Source: Penaeus vannamei (lineage: Eukaryota > Arthropoda > Malacostraca > Decapoda > Penaeidae). Taken from it: a DNA stretch of 17,500 nucleotides. Shown piece by piece: positions 8,834 through 17,440 of the stretch (the first letter of the stretch is position 1; every line of letters begins with the position of its first letter). The stretch is taken from the NCBI RefSeq assembly GCF_042767895.1, contig NC_091583.1, forward strand, positions 13,416,812-13,434,311, written 5' to 3'. Position numbers and translations under genes: made by a program. Below the pieces are notes generated by a model. The model was given only the letters and a program-made list of their open reading frames with translations, ran no database searches and was not told the origin of the DNA.

Positions 8834-9060
8834 ACCCTTACCCTAATCCCTATACACCCCAATCCCTCTATACCCAAACCCCTATACTCCAATCTCCCCA
8901 TACCCCAATCCCCCTATACCCCACTCCCCTACACCCAAACCTCCCATACCCCAATCTCCATATACCCCGATCCCCCTATACCCCCATCCCCCGATACCCC
9001 AATCCCCCGATACCCTAATCTCCCCATACCCCAATCTCTGATACCCCAATCTCCCCATAC
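8834..9060. repeat. C-rich minisatellite, about 16-bp unit ATACCCCAATCCCCCN
   Basis: Roughly 14 copies of a unit close to ATACCCCAATCCCCCT. The clearest are 8994-9009, 9010-9025, 9026-9040 and 9041-9056, at 15-16 bp each. Substitutions such as CTCC for CCCC and GATCC for AATCC vary between copies. The strand bias is strict: C blocks lie on plus and G blocks on minus. The minus strand reads as GGGG or GGGGG separated by ATT and TATC, a strong G-quadruplex pattern. The Pro/Tyr/Thr/Ile frame at 8747-9064 is the array in translation. Confidence 0.92.
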
Positions 9061-9064
9061 TTGA

Positions 9065-9400
9065 CCCTAATACTAGCGAATCATGCCTTATACTAGCTAG
9101 TAACGTGTTTCTTGAAGTATTACAGTCCTTATGACAGATAACCTTTGTTTTTTAAGAGAGTCATGGAAACTGCGAGGGGTAGGGGGGGAGGGGGAGTGGA
9201 CGCGTGAGAGATGATATGGAAAAGTAGAGACGGCGGTGGGATAATAAGAATAAAGGGAATAGCGAAGGAGCGAGAAGAAGTGGAACATGGGAGACGGTAT
9301 CATAAGATAAATGTGTTGTTTAGTAAGCATGGACACATATACAGTGCATACGGACCCGTGAGCGGAAACGCACGCACGTCAGCTATACCTGTGTGTGCAA
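9065..9400. other. Unique sequence, no gene seen
   Basis: Contains a perfect 10-bp palindrome ACTAGCTAGT at 9092-9101, just after a partial echo (ACTAGCGA), and a G-rich run near 9177-9200. Open frames on each strand are under about 80 codons and have no recognisable motif. Confidence 0.4.
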
Positions 9401-9480
9401 ATAAATGAATAAACGAATAAATTAATATCTATCTATCTATCTACACACACACATAAACACATACATATATGTATATATTT
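9401..9480. repeat. AATAAA/AATG-type then (ATCT)n then (AC)n/(AT)n short arrays
   Basis: AAATAAATGAATAAACGAATAAAT is followed by (ATCT)n at about 9426-9442, (AC)n at about 9443-9452, and ACATACATATATGTATATAT. It is a small echo of the compound microsatellite at 2898-3182, with the same tetranucleotide-CA-TA order. Confidence 0.75.
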
Positions 9481-9500
9481 ACATAGGTGTGTCCATTTTT

Positions 9501-9628
<128 letters not shown>

Positions 9629-9845
9629 TGGAGGGAGGGAGAGGGAGAAAATCGATACACATTCAAGTAGAGCGTTGAAATTAAAGGGCAAAGGGAGAGA
9701 AAACGACACGGGAATCGGGAGAAAGAACGGGCGAGCACCTAAGGGGGTAAGGGATGATAGGCGGTGTCTGAGGCTGGCACAGGTGATAACAAAGCGAGGT
9801 CTCTTTGCGCAGCTTACGGTTTTAAGGAGCCGTTTGATGAGGTCG

Positions 9846-10170
9846 GAAGGAGGAGGAGGAGGAGGTGGTGAGGGAGGAGGAGGAGGAGGGGGAGGTGAGG
9901 GAAGAGGAGGAGGAGGAGGAGGAGGAGGTGGAGGAGGAGGAGGAGGAGGAGGTGAGGTAGGAGGAGGAGGAGATAGAGATGAGGGAGGAGGAGGTGAGGA
10001 AGGAGGAGGAGGAGGAATAATAATAATAATAATAAGAAGGAGGAGGTGAGAGAGGAGGAATAAGAAGGAGGAAGGAAGAGGTAAGGAAGGGAGGAGGAAG
10101 AGGCCTGAGGGGGGGGCGGAGGAGGAGGAGGAGGAAGAGGGGGAGGAGGAGGAGGAGGAGGGAGAGGGTC
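9846..10170. repeat. (AGG)n array with internal (AAT)n
   Basis: An imperfect (GGA)n array with GGT and GGG interruptions runs from 9846 to about 10015. A perfect (AAT)n block at about 10016-10034 follows, and then degenerate AGG/AAGG to about 10170. The plus-strand Gly frame (9675-10049) and minus-strand Leu/Pro frame (9814-10278) are by-products. This is a polypurine strand with G-quadruplex and triplex potential. Confidence 0.92.
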
Positions 10171-10332
10171 AGAAAGATGAAAGGGAAGGGATAAAGGACT
10201 GAGAGATAAAAGAGGGGAAGATGTAGCTGGAATGAAGTTGCGAAAGAGGAGATAATGACAGAAGAGAAGGCGAAGCAAAATGAAGGAGGTATTGAGATAA
10301 AAAGAAAGAGGAGGAGATTGGAACGGAGTGGT

Positions 10333-10335
<3 letters not shown>

Positions 10336-10417
<82 letters not shown>
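10336..10417. repeat. (GA)n microsatellite
   Basis: An uninterrupted GA array of about 82 bp, followed closely by an A-rich purine patch (about 10435-10490) of AAAAAAGAAAA type. It continues the purine-strand domain that began at 9846. Confidence 0.97.
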
Positions 10418-10419
<2 letters not shown>

Positions 10420-10499
10420 GCAAACCTTAAAGATTAAAAAAAGAAAAAAAAGAAAAAAAAATAAAAGAGAAAGAGAAAGAAAGAACGAAGAGAGGGGCG

Positions 10500-11320
10500 A
10501 GGGGCTCCGACCAGGTAAAACCCCAGGCAGGAGGCCTCAGAGGGAGCGTGCGAAGGATAGGTACATGAAAGCTCTTCAGAAGGGAGGGGCGGGGTTAGCT
10601 GTGTGCGAGACTGTCTTTTGAGTGATTGTGAGTTGCGAGAGCGGATAATGATGTGTAATTGTGAGTGAGTAAATAACGGGGAGGTGTGGAAAAAGGGGGG
10701 AGGGGGGTCTAGTCTAGAGGGTCGAAATGGAGGGAGGGAGACGCCTTAAAAAGATGAATGGTTATGGGAGAATTTTCAATTTTTCGAATGGGAGGGTCAT
10801 AATAACAGTGAATAGGATTAGGTGTGTAGAATTAAGGTTCAGGTAAGGTGTTGGATGAATATGATTCGGGGGGAAATGGATCCTATTAAGGGAGTTCAGG
10901 GGAGGATAGAGGATTAAAACCCACACACAAGACACACCAAGAAATAACATGTACAAGAAATTAGTTCTGAGGTCTACATCTGTATGCATTGTTTTTTTTT
11001 AAGTATTAATGACAATAAAGAATGTATATCCCCTTGTTCATGAAGATTCGTAATCTTTAAGTAGTTATTTTTTATTTCAATTCACTAATTCATTTTCTTG
11101 TTATTATTCTAATAGATAAAAGAGTGGCATAAGGAGAAGCACATGCATAGAGGAAAAATTATCTACTCGACAAAAGACTGTACTAAGGTCTGCACAGTGA
11201 TTACCTCTGCACACCATGCATTCTCAAAACTGAAGTCCTTTGGTGTGACTCTCCCTTGTCATTATGACTAATAATTCTCATATGTACATGCCAGGAGGTT
11301 ATTTATCATGCCAATGTAAT
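10500..11320. other. Mixed sequence with G-rich patches, no gene seen
   Basis: 10676-10760 is G/A-rich. 10760-11320 is AT-rich unique DNA with an AATAAA hexamer at 11014-11019, but no upstream coding exon can be tied to it as a poly(A) signal. The longest open frame here (10762-10989, minus) has no recognisable domain. Confidence 0.4.
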
Positions 11321-11324
11321 GATA

Positions 11325-11385
11325 CGACTTAACGCGCCGCACGCTCATTGTGTTCGTTTCCTGCGCAAGAAATCGGTCGGCGTTG
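11325..11385 (+). promoter_or_regulatory. Local CpG cluster upstream of a candidate first exon
   Basis: About ten CpG dinucleotides fall within 60 bp (11325-11382), inside surroundings that are AT-rich and CpG-poor. CTCATTGTG at about 11344 loosely resembles an arthropod initiator, and no TATA box is visible at the right distance. The cluster ends about 60 bp before an ATG in good context. A promoter role is inferred only from this arrangement. Confidence 0.2.
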
Positions 11386-11441
11386 CTCTTTTGTTTTCAT
11401 TATCTTTTCCTTTTGGAAGTCGTTGAATCCTCTCGGTCAAC

Positions 11442-11522
11442 ATGCCTTGGCGTTTCTGCGGCTTTAAGAGACCAGAAATATACGCAGATCAAAGTCGTCG
11501 TGGCATTTATCATTTATCTTTG
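11442..11522 (+). CDS. Possible first coding exon (27 codons), unrecognised
   Basis: TCAACATGC gives an ATG in a favourable arthropod context. The in-frame codon five positions upstream is TGA, so this is the first possible start. The frame reads MPWRFCGFKRPEIYADQSRR and then GIYHLSL, and reaches TTG/GTAAGT, a near-ideal splice donor with GT at 11523-11524. The exon would end on a codon boundary. Codon and amino-acid composition are mixed, unlike the repeat-derived frames. The frame stays open past the donor to 11718, where the translation becomes less protein-like. A second frame (VESSRSTCLGVSAALRDQKY onward) is also open from a possible acceptor at 11417-11418 to the same donor. No family is recognised, and the match may be chance. 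Confidence 0.22.
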
Positions 11523-11936
11523 GTAAGTACAATTGGGGGTTACGAGGGAGTTGGTGTAATTTCAAAGATAACGTCTTGTTCCTTCTTCGGATTTAAAGAC
11601 CGGATTTTTTTTAGCGGGAAAAGATGGACTCTCTTCCATTGCCTCTCTTCTCCCCCCCCCCCTTCTTATTATAACAAGGGGGCTTCAGAGATAGATAAAC
11701 ACAGAGCTAAAGATAGCTGATAGCTGTCCTTTCGTCTAATCAAGACTAATGAATGATCTGTTTATTGATTCTAATGAATATGTGCTAATGATATAATGAC
11801 AGGAAATCTAGGTTTGCTTTTCCTTAGACGTTATTTATTGATGCGAACACCTTTTTGATAAACAAGAGCTTCACCGCAAATGTTTCCAGGTATATTGATA
11901 AAAGTCAAACAAAGGAATAGTTTTCTCTTTTTTTCC

Positions 11937-12058
<122 letters not shown>

Positions 12059-12075
12059 AAAGAACTTTTTTTTTT

Positions 12076-12490
12076 AGTTAGATCTCTCACCTGACAAACA
12101 CATTCTGTTTCATCAGCTCAAATTAATCATTCACAATCTCCTAGGACACTCCCCAATCACTGCCAAGTTCGCTTTGCCGCCCATTGGCAATCTAGCGAGT
12201 TGTCACAACTAGTTGATGAATTGCGTGGACAGGTTTGCTTTTCTGAAAAGCTTTGATGAACATATTTCACGTGTAATGTTTTCATTTTTCATCCAGCATT
12301 GTCTGTTTTTTATTGCCGTTTCCTGTGGATTGTTTGGATGAAGCTTTTAATGAGAACTCGTTCTGCTGTCGGCTGTTGAAAAAGAAAGAAAGAAAGAAAA
12401 AAAACGTTTTTCTCGTTCTGATTAACGTAAACCACCTGGACTTCCTGACAAGAATTTATAAGTGTTAATACCATCCCATGTATTCTGTAA
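12076..12490. other. Unique AT-rich sequence with short dyads and (GAAA)n
   Basis: TTGCC/GGCAA arms at 12174-12178 and 12186-12190, and AGTTGTCACAACT at 12198-12210, are short inverted repeats. A (GAAA)n patch lies at about 12381-12402. No gene was seen. Confidence 0.45.
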
Positions 12491-12700
12491 CGAGCCTCTT
12501 ACGTCTTTTTTATACACGGACGACCACCGTGCGAGGGCTCCAGCGGCGGTTCTCCCGAAGTAGAGGATCCATCACGTCTCCACTCGACCCCTGGCCACGC
12601 CCACGTCTCTCCTGATGGTCTCCTGTGGCTACCGTGTTCTCTACCGTCTCCCCATGTCCTTGGACGGTGAATATCCGAAAGCTCTGGGTATCACCGGATG
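12491..12700. promoter_or_regulatory. CpG- and GC-rich island, possible regulatory or exonic DNA
   Basis: About 210 bp with frequent CpG inside AT-rich flanks. On the minus strand TATAAAAAAG at 12505-12514 resembles a TATA box. On the plus strand a 34-codon frame starts at ATGGTCTCCTGTGGCTACCG (about 12614) and ends in TGA before the frame at 12698. Minus-strand frames of about 50-56 codons are also open. With three competing frames and no recognised motif, I do not call a gene. The island is either a promoter, an exon of unknown frame, or an old GC-rich insertion. Confidence 0.25.
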
Positions 12701-13230
12701 TCTATGTGCCAAATGAAGAGGCTTTTTAAGCGCTCAAGCGGTCAATTTCCGGCGACGAGTAGCAATTATGAACATCTTTCATCCTTATCAACCTACTTAT
12801 TTCTACTTATAAATCCGCTCGTCATTCTCCTTATCTCCGTGCTAATTGGACCTCGCGGTATAATCAAGGGACTACTTATTCCTCCTCCGCCATATTCTGA
12901 AAGAGATGAGTCGTAAGAACACCCAAGTACCAAGTACCATCTACCGGTCCCTCATCCCAACCATTGTTCCTCCTCCTCCTCCTCCTCCCTGTCTTTCAAC
13001 CCCCTTCTCTCTCTCTCCCTCCTTTACTCCCTTCCTCCTCCCCTCCCCTTTCCTTAATTGTTGTACCAACCACCGTCATCGCCAAGGGAGTCGGTATCAT
13101 TAGATCTTGAGTCGGTCGAGCCATTTGTCAAAAAGCGTGTAGGACCCGCTTGTCGTATGGCCCTTGTGTGAGGCGGAGATCCTTAATTGGACCCCCCGTT
13201 TTTTTAAGGAATCCCATAATGAGCCGTTGG
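12701..13230. other. Mixed sequence with a (CCT)n-rich patch
   Basis: 12701-12960 is unique. 12965-13060 is CCT/CTC-rich, including CCTCCTCCTCCTCCTCC at about 12969-12987. 13061-13230 is unique. Frames 12698-12916 and 12906-13103 show no recognisable domains. Confidence 0.45.
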
Positions 13231-13231
13231 G

Positions 13232-13360
13232 ATTTCTTTCATTTTTTTCTACGAGCTGTGTAACGCAATATTTCTTTCATATTATTTTTTTCTAAGAGCT
13301 ATGTAAAACAAAATTTCTTTCATATGGTTTTGTTTTTTCCTAAGAGCTATGTATCGCAAA
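13232..13360. repeat. Three-copy tandem repeat with unit length growing 38-43-48 bp
   Basis: Each copy begins ATTTCTTTCAT, passes through a T-rich stretch, and ends CTAMGAGCTRTGTA-(A/T)CGCAA or similar. The copies are 13232-13269, 13270-13312 and 13313-13360. The right halves align closely, and the length change is confined to the central T-rich segment. A truncated start (ATATCTCAC) follows at 13361. Confidence 0.85.
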
Positions 13361-13635
13361 ATATCTCACAAGCCTTTATACCAAATCCAGAAAAAAGACT
13401 GAATAAAAAAAGAATAAGAAAAGAAAAGAAAAAAAATCAGAATATAAGAGTAAGGCCTCCCAGCCAGCGAAAGGTCGTTCGGATTTTGAGGCTCGACGTC
13501 CGACCTTGACTACGACGCTGTAATGAATAGCTCATTGGTAATGGTTAAGCTGATGATGGTGATGGTGAGGATGACGAGGATTGATGAATGGGGGAGGAAA
13601 GAAGAGGGGAGGAGGGAGGGCGGGGTGGGACGACA

Positions 13636-13911
13636 GGGGGATAGGGGTAGAGCGGAGGGGATAGGATGGTAGGGGGATAGGGGTAGAGCGGAGGGGTGGG
13701 ATGGCAGGGGTAGGGGTAGAAGGGGTGGGGTGTGGTGGCAGGGGGGATAGGGGTACAGGGGAGGGGGAGGGACAGCAGATGGATAGGGGTAGGAGCGGAG
13801 GGGTAGGATGGCAGGGGGATAGGGGTAGAAGAGAGGGGGTAGGACGGCAAGGGGATAGGGGAAGAAGGTAGGGGGTATGACGACAGGGGGAGGGGGAGGG
13901 GGTAGGCGAGG
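13636..13911 (+). repeat. G-rich minisatellite, about 36-bp unit
   Basis: The unit is close to GGGGGATAGGGGTAGAGCGG followed by AGGGGTAGGATGGCA. Copies lie at 13636-13671, 13672-13706, 13707-13740, 13741-13777, 13778-13813, 13814-13849 and 13850-13885, with a truncated G-rich copy to 13911. Lengths run from 34 to 37 bp. A decayed copy may occupy 13590-13635. G runs of four to six recur in every copy. Minus-strand Pro/Tyr/Ser frames (13510-13996) are the array in translation, since 36 bp equals twelve codons. Confidence 0.93.
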
Positions 13912-13914
13912 AGG

Positions 13915-14251
13915 TGGAGACTGTAGCCACAAAACAGACTGTCTTGATGGATATTTTCGCCCGTATGTGCTTTGAATGGGAGGGAAAATGAGCCAAAATG
14001 AGTGGGAATGAGGATGAATGAGATAGAAGGTAAGGAATGTGAAGATACGGGAAATAACTTACGCGTAACTTATCTATGGTTGTAATATGGAAGGTACATT
14101 CTGATACATGACACAGAAATTCGGAATTACAGAGATATCGATATTATGAACGTTTTATTATGCATGCATTAGTAGTATTGTATATATTTGCAATATATCT
14201 ATATTCAGTCTATATGTTATGATGTATAGAATCTGTTTCCTCCTCTCACTG

Positions 14252-14255
<4 letters not shown>
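13915..14255. other. Unique AT-rich sequence, no gene seen
   Basis: Degenerate GAATGAGGATGAATGAGATAG-type sequence at about 13975-14035, followed by AT-rich DNA. Nothing coding is supported before the AC array begins near 14257. Confidence 0.4.
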
Positions 14256-14256
<1 letters not shown>

Positions 14257-14294
<38 letters not shown>

Positions 14295-14414
14295 ACATGC
14301 ACACGCACACGCACGCACATACACACACACACACACACACAAAACACACACACACACACACACACACAAAACACACACACACACACACACAAACACACAT
14401 ACACACACACACAT

Positions 14415-14449
<35 letters not shown>

Positions 14450-14489
14450 ACATGCACACGCACACGCACGCACATACACACAGACACAC

Positions 14490-14543
<54 letters not shown>

Positions 14544-14603
14544 ACATGCACACGCACACGCACGCACATACACACACACACACACACACACATACACATA
14601 CAC

Positions 14604-14689
<86 letters not shown>

Positions 14690-14700
14690 CATACACACAC
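14257..14700. repeat. (AC)n array with higher-order structure
   Basis: The array is mostly AC dinucleotide, but a 34-bp core (TATAACATGC, then ACACGCACACGCACGCACAT, then ACAC) occurs identically at 14291, 14446 and 14540. Each core is followed by (AC)n, an AAAA interruption (about 14341, 14490 and 14604) and more (AC)n. The last block, about 14607-14687, is pure (AC)n. The copies differ mainly in the length of their AC parts. Minus-strand Cys/Val frames (14217-14843) and plus-strand His/Thr frames are artefacts. Confidence 0.95.
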
Positions 14701-14736
14701 AGACGGAAACGCCATCTGTCTAAAGGCAGTGAGTGA

Positions 14737-14866
14737 TCTACCAGACCCGAATTTCCCCCGTGGGAAGAAGCCCCCGATCCTGCTGAGGATATGCCTCGCA
14801 ATGCCATTGTTTTGATCAATTCTCCTGAAACCTCAAGAGGCAACTATTTTCCTCCTTTCTTTCCAG
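14737..14866 (+). CDS. Coding-like open frame, unrecognised
   Basis: After a TGA at 14734-14736 the frame reads STRPEFPPWEEAPDPAEDMP and then RNAIVLINSPETSRGN. This composition is protein-like and not repeat-derived. The frame stays open to 15102, but beyond about 14845 it enters pyrimidine-rich DNA and becomes Pro/Leu-rich. CTTTCTTTCCAG, ending at 14866, is a good splice-acceptor-like sequence, which would make this stretch an intron end instead of an exon. The minus strand is open over the same interval (GISSAGSGASSHGGNSG in part). Two readings compete and no domain is recognised, so this is a weak candidate. Confidence 0.13.
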
Positions 14867-14879
14867 ATCGCTGTGCAGA

Positions 14880-15050
14880 CCTCCTCCCCCCCCCCCCTCC
14901 CACCCCCTTCAGGGTAAAAATGAGAATATATTTTCGAAAACAAATGACGTCACCACCTTTTGAACTCTACCCCCCCCTCTTCCTCTTCACTTACAACCTC
15001 CTCCCTCCTCCCCTACCCCCCCCTCTGTCTCACCACCCCCCTCCCATCAT
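14880..15050. repeat. C-rich/pyrimidine-rich tract
   Basis: Includes a C12 run at 14886-14897 and further clusters of CCCCCC around 14970 and 15020, interrupted by a unique patch at about 14908-14965. The minus strand has G-quadruplex potential. Confidence 0.7.
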
Positions 15051-15102
15051 TTCAAAAAAGAAGCTCCAGAGCTCGCCTACTCTTCCCCACAGGCCATCAT
15101 GA

Positions 15103-15545
15103 AGCATATCAACTGTGTCGCTTGTAAACCCAGTGATATTAGGAATAAATTACGCCATAAGAAATGTGATTTAGTATTCTAAATGACCGAAGGGTTCGGG
15201 AAGGTGCAATCTGGGACTGTAGCCCTTGTCGAGCCAGGGATTATGAGGTCAGCTGGAAATGAAAGAGTTAATGTACCATGCAGTTAAGGCGTCTCTTGCG
15301 CAGATGAAATTCCTTGATGGGAGTTGAAAAGAATTAACATGTGGACGAAAGCCTTGTGTTTTTTTTCCTCCTTCCTTTCTTTCTTCTTTCCCCTCTCTTT
15401 TTTTTAGCAAAATATAGGAGAAGGTTGATGAGTGGAGGGAGGTAAGACAAAATGTTTAGGTCTCGAGTGGTCGTTGGTAACAGGGGGCTAATGACAATTG
15501 GAGTAGTTGGGAGAGCAGTCGTCGTGATCCATTTTAGACCCAGCG
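15103..15545. other. Unique sequence, no gene supported
   Basis: Mixed composition with a pyrimidine-rich patch at 15356-15406. The frames at 15452-15706 (plus, 84 codons) and 15334-15765 (minus, 143 codons) overlap on opposite strands and show no recognisable motif. The minus frame ends in Lys/Arg from the pyrimidine patch. Confidence 0.4.
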
Positions 15546-15546
15546 G

Positions 15547-15588
15547 ACGACCCTCTCGCCCCACCTCCAGTCGAGAAAGGAGGGTCGT
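15547..15588. other. Perfect 9-bp inverted repeat
   Basis: ACGACCCTC at 15547-15555 pairs exactly with GAGGGTCGT at 15580-15588, and CTCG/CGAG (about 15555-15558 and 15572-15575) extends the dyad inward imperfectly. The loop region is C-rich. Function unknown. Confidence 0.5.
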
Positions 15589-15599
15589 TACCACAGGGA

Positions 15600-16027
15600 A
15601 GTGTAACGGAAGAATTAAGGTGAAACGCTCTTCATTACACGAATTAGGTTTAGGTAGTACAGACAGCTCGGGGAGAGTGCCAGGGTATTGTACGTCTGGT
15701 TTATGAACACCTGTAAAGCCTCTTAGCCAGAAAGCACAGAGGGAATTATGTCCGTAGATAAGCATGTGTAGGAGTGATTAAGCTTACATGTGGATGGCCA
15801 TGGTGAAACTACGAGCGATTTAGGACCGCAAAAACTTCGCGAAAAAAGGACCCTATATTCTATGCGATGTTGCTTTTCAACAATCGATTGGACAAAAAAC
15901 AGATAAATAGATGACTAATAAAAAAAATCATGTTTTAACTTCTTTGGCAGCATTCCTGCACTAGCAGATGCTGAAAAAGATACACACTGACATTTTCAGT
16001 TGTGGAAAATATTCTACCATAAAGTAA
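15600..16027. other. Unique AT-rich sequence, no gene supported
   Basis: Apart from the far ends of the overlapping frames noted upstream, no long frame is open. Fragments with a coding feel (such as FQLWKIFYHKVRERF, read at about 15990-16044) are flanked by stops in the same frame, which suggests chance or a decayed sequence. Confidence 0.35.
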
Positions 16028-16192
16028 GGGAAAGATTCAAAATATTTTAGTGCTCTGAATAACATTTTGAAGAAAGATCTTTATGGCAAGGAAGAAGATG
16101 ACAGCGACTGTAATATAGATGACGGACAACTCGATATGAATATTAATAAGACTGATGATGTTATTGAAGCTGAGAAAGAAAGTAAATTCTAA
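16028..16192 (+). CDS. Acidic open frame, possible 3' exon or decayed GAT/AAT repeat
   Basis: The frame between the TAA stops at 16025-16027 and 16190-16192 encodes 54 residues. It begins GKDSKYFSALNNILKKDLYG and becomes Asp/Glu/Asn/Ile-rich. An AG at 16071-16072 after ATAACATTTTGA could serve as an acceptor on a codon boundary. There is no upstream ATG, so it could only be an internal or terminal exon. The sequence to its right is full of GAT/AAT-type trinucleotides, and such repeats when degraded give exactly this kind of acidic peptide. No family was recognised. Confidence 0.15.
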   Translation, partial: GKDSKYFSALNNILKKDLYGKEEDDSDCNIDDGQLDMNINKTDDVIEAEKESKF

Positions 16193-16695
16193 TCTCTGAT
16201 ATTACAATGATGTTTGCGGCGATACTGAGTAATACAAAATGGCGCTAATAATCATATAACAAAGATAACACTGATTACGATATCAGAATGACCACCGCCA
16301 GCGATATCTAACAATTTTTTTGATAAGTATGTCCTATCGAACAAGAAGCATGACAAAAATCCTTATCACTGCCAGTATAAATGAAACTGCAAATTTATCG
16401 ATCATAAACGTCGACCGCCGTTCACAATACATCTGTTATCGAAGAGCTCTAGCAGCTGTACCTATAAATTTTAAGACGTGTTTTTTCATACATCGGAAGA
16501 AGGAAAAAGGGGGCACTCCTGCGTAACTATCATTTGCATGAAAAATGAGAACATTTTGAGAATCCAAGGTAATTCCCGAATACCCAGATCATAGTTTATT
16601 TCCATATAGATTTTCAGGTGTCAGTGGCCGTGTTGGGGGTATTTCCCCAATGTGCGCTTAGTGTGAGATATTACCCTCGACCAGCTAGCGATCAG
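16193..16695. other. Unique AT-rich sequence with scattered GAT/AAT trinucleotides
   Basis: 16193-16310 has many GATA, AATA and GATTACGATAT fragments. The frame at 16320-16526 (68 codons) has no recognised motif. A small GGGG/CCCC dyad lies at about 16636-16648. No gene is supported. Confidence 0.4.
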
Positions 16696-16699
16696 GTCC

Positions 16700-17125
<426 letters not shown>

Positions 17126-17212
17126 CCTACTCCTAGCTACTGCTTAGACTTCCATACTATAAGGATCTTTCGAGGAGGTCGAACTAGAGGAAAGAAAACA
17201 CACAGGGAGGGG

Positions 17213-17234
17213 GGAAGGGGGAGGGGGTAGGGGG
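17213..17234 (+). repeat. G-quadruplex-like G run cluster
   Basis: Plus-strand G runs of about 6, 5, 5 and 5, separated only by AA, A and TA, with another GGGA just upstream. This fits the canonical four-run pattern with very short loops. It sits after the C/T-rich domain, so the strand bias flips here. Confidence 0.75.
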
Positions 17235-17440
17235 TTGTATTTATACGTGCGTGCCTCTCTCCGCGTGTGTTGTAGAGACGCATTGCCTGTTATGACGTGT
17301 GTGGCCTCTGTCCGTGAAGAACGAGGGAAAGTATTCTCTTAACTTCTGTGGCGTATGCTGCTTGCCCTTGTTGTTATGTGGGCGCCATTTCGCTTACTGA
17401 TGGTGCATACATCTATGCGCGTTTGGACTTTTTTGGGGGA
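17235..17440. other. Unique sequence, no gene seen
   Basis: GT- and CpG-richer than average, but with no long open frame or recognisable motif. Confidence 0.4.

Noticed and set aside
8834..9060. Telomeric or subtelomeric repeat
   Set aside because: The unit is about 16 bp with variable spacers and does not match (TTAGG)n or other known short telomere repeats.
9675..10278. Glycine-rich or leucine-rich protein
   Set aside because: Both readings come from the (AGG)n array. No signal peptide, cuticle-type motif or flanking exon structure is visible.
11014..11019. AATAAA as a polyadenylation signal
   Set aside because: No upstream coding exon can be linked to it, and the hexamer is frequent by chance in AT-rich DNA.
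14217..14843. 208-codon minus-strand frame rich in Cys and Val
   Set aside because: Almost all of it is (TG)n read in frame (the AC array on the other strand). Only the first 40 or so residues are non-repetitive, and they show no domain.
15334..15765. Overlapping opposite-strand frames of 84 and 143 codons
   Set aside because: Neither has a recognised motif, and the longer one includes a Lys/Arg tail from a pyrimidine patch. Mutual overlap suggests chance.
16320..16526. 68-codon frame ending in a basic tail
   Set aside because: No motif, no splice support, and length is within chance expectation for AT-rich DNA of this size.
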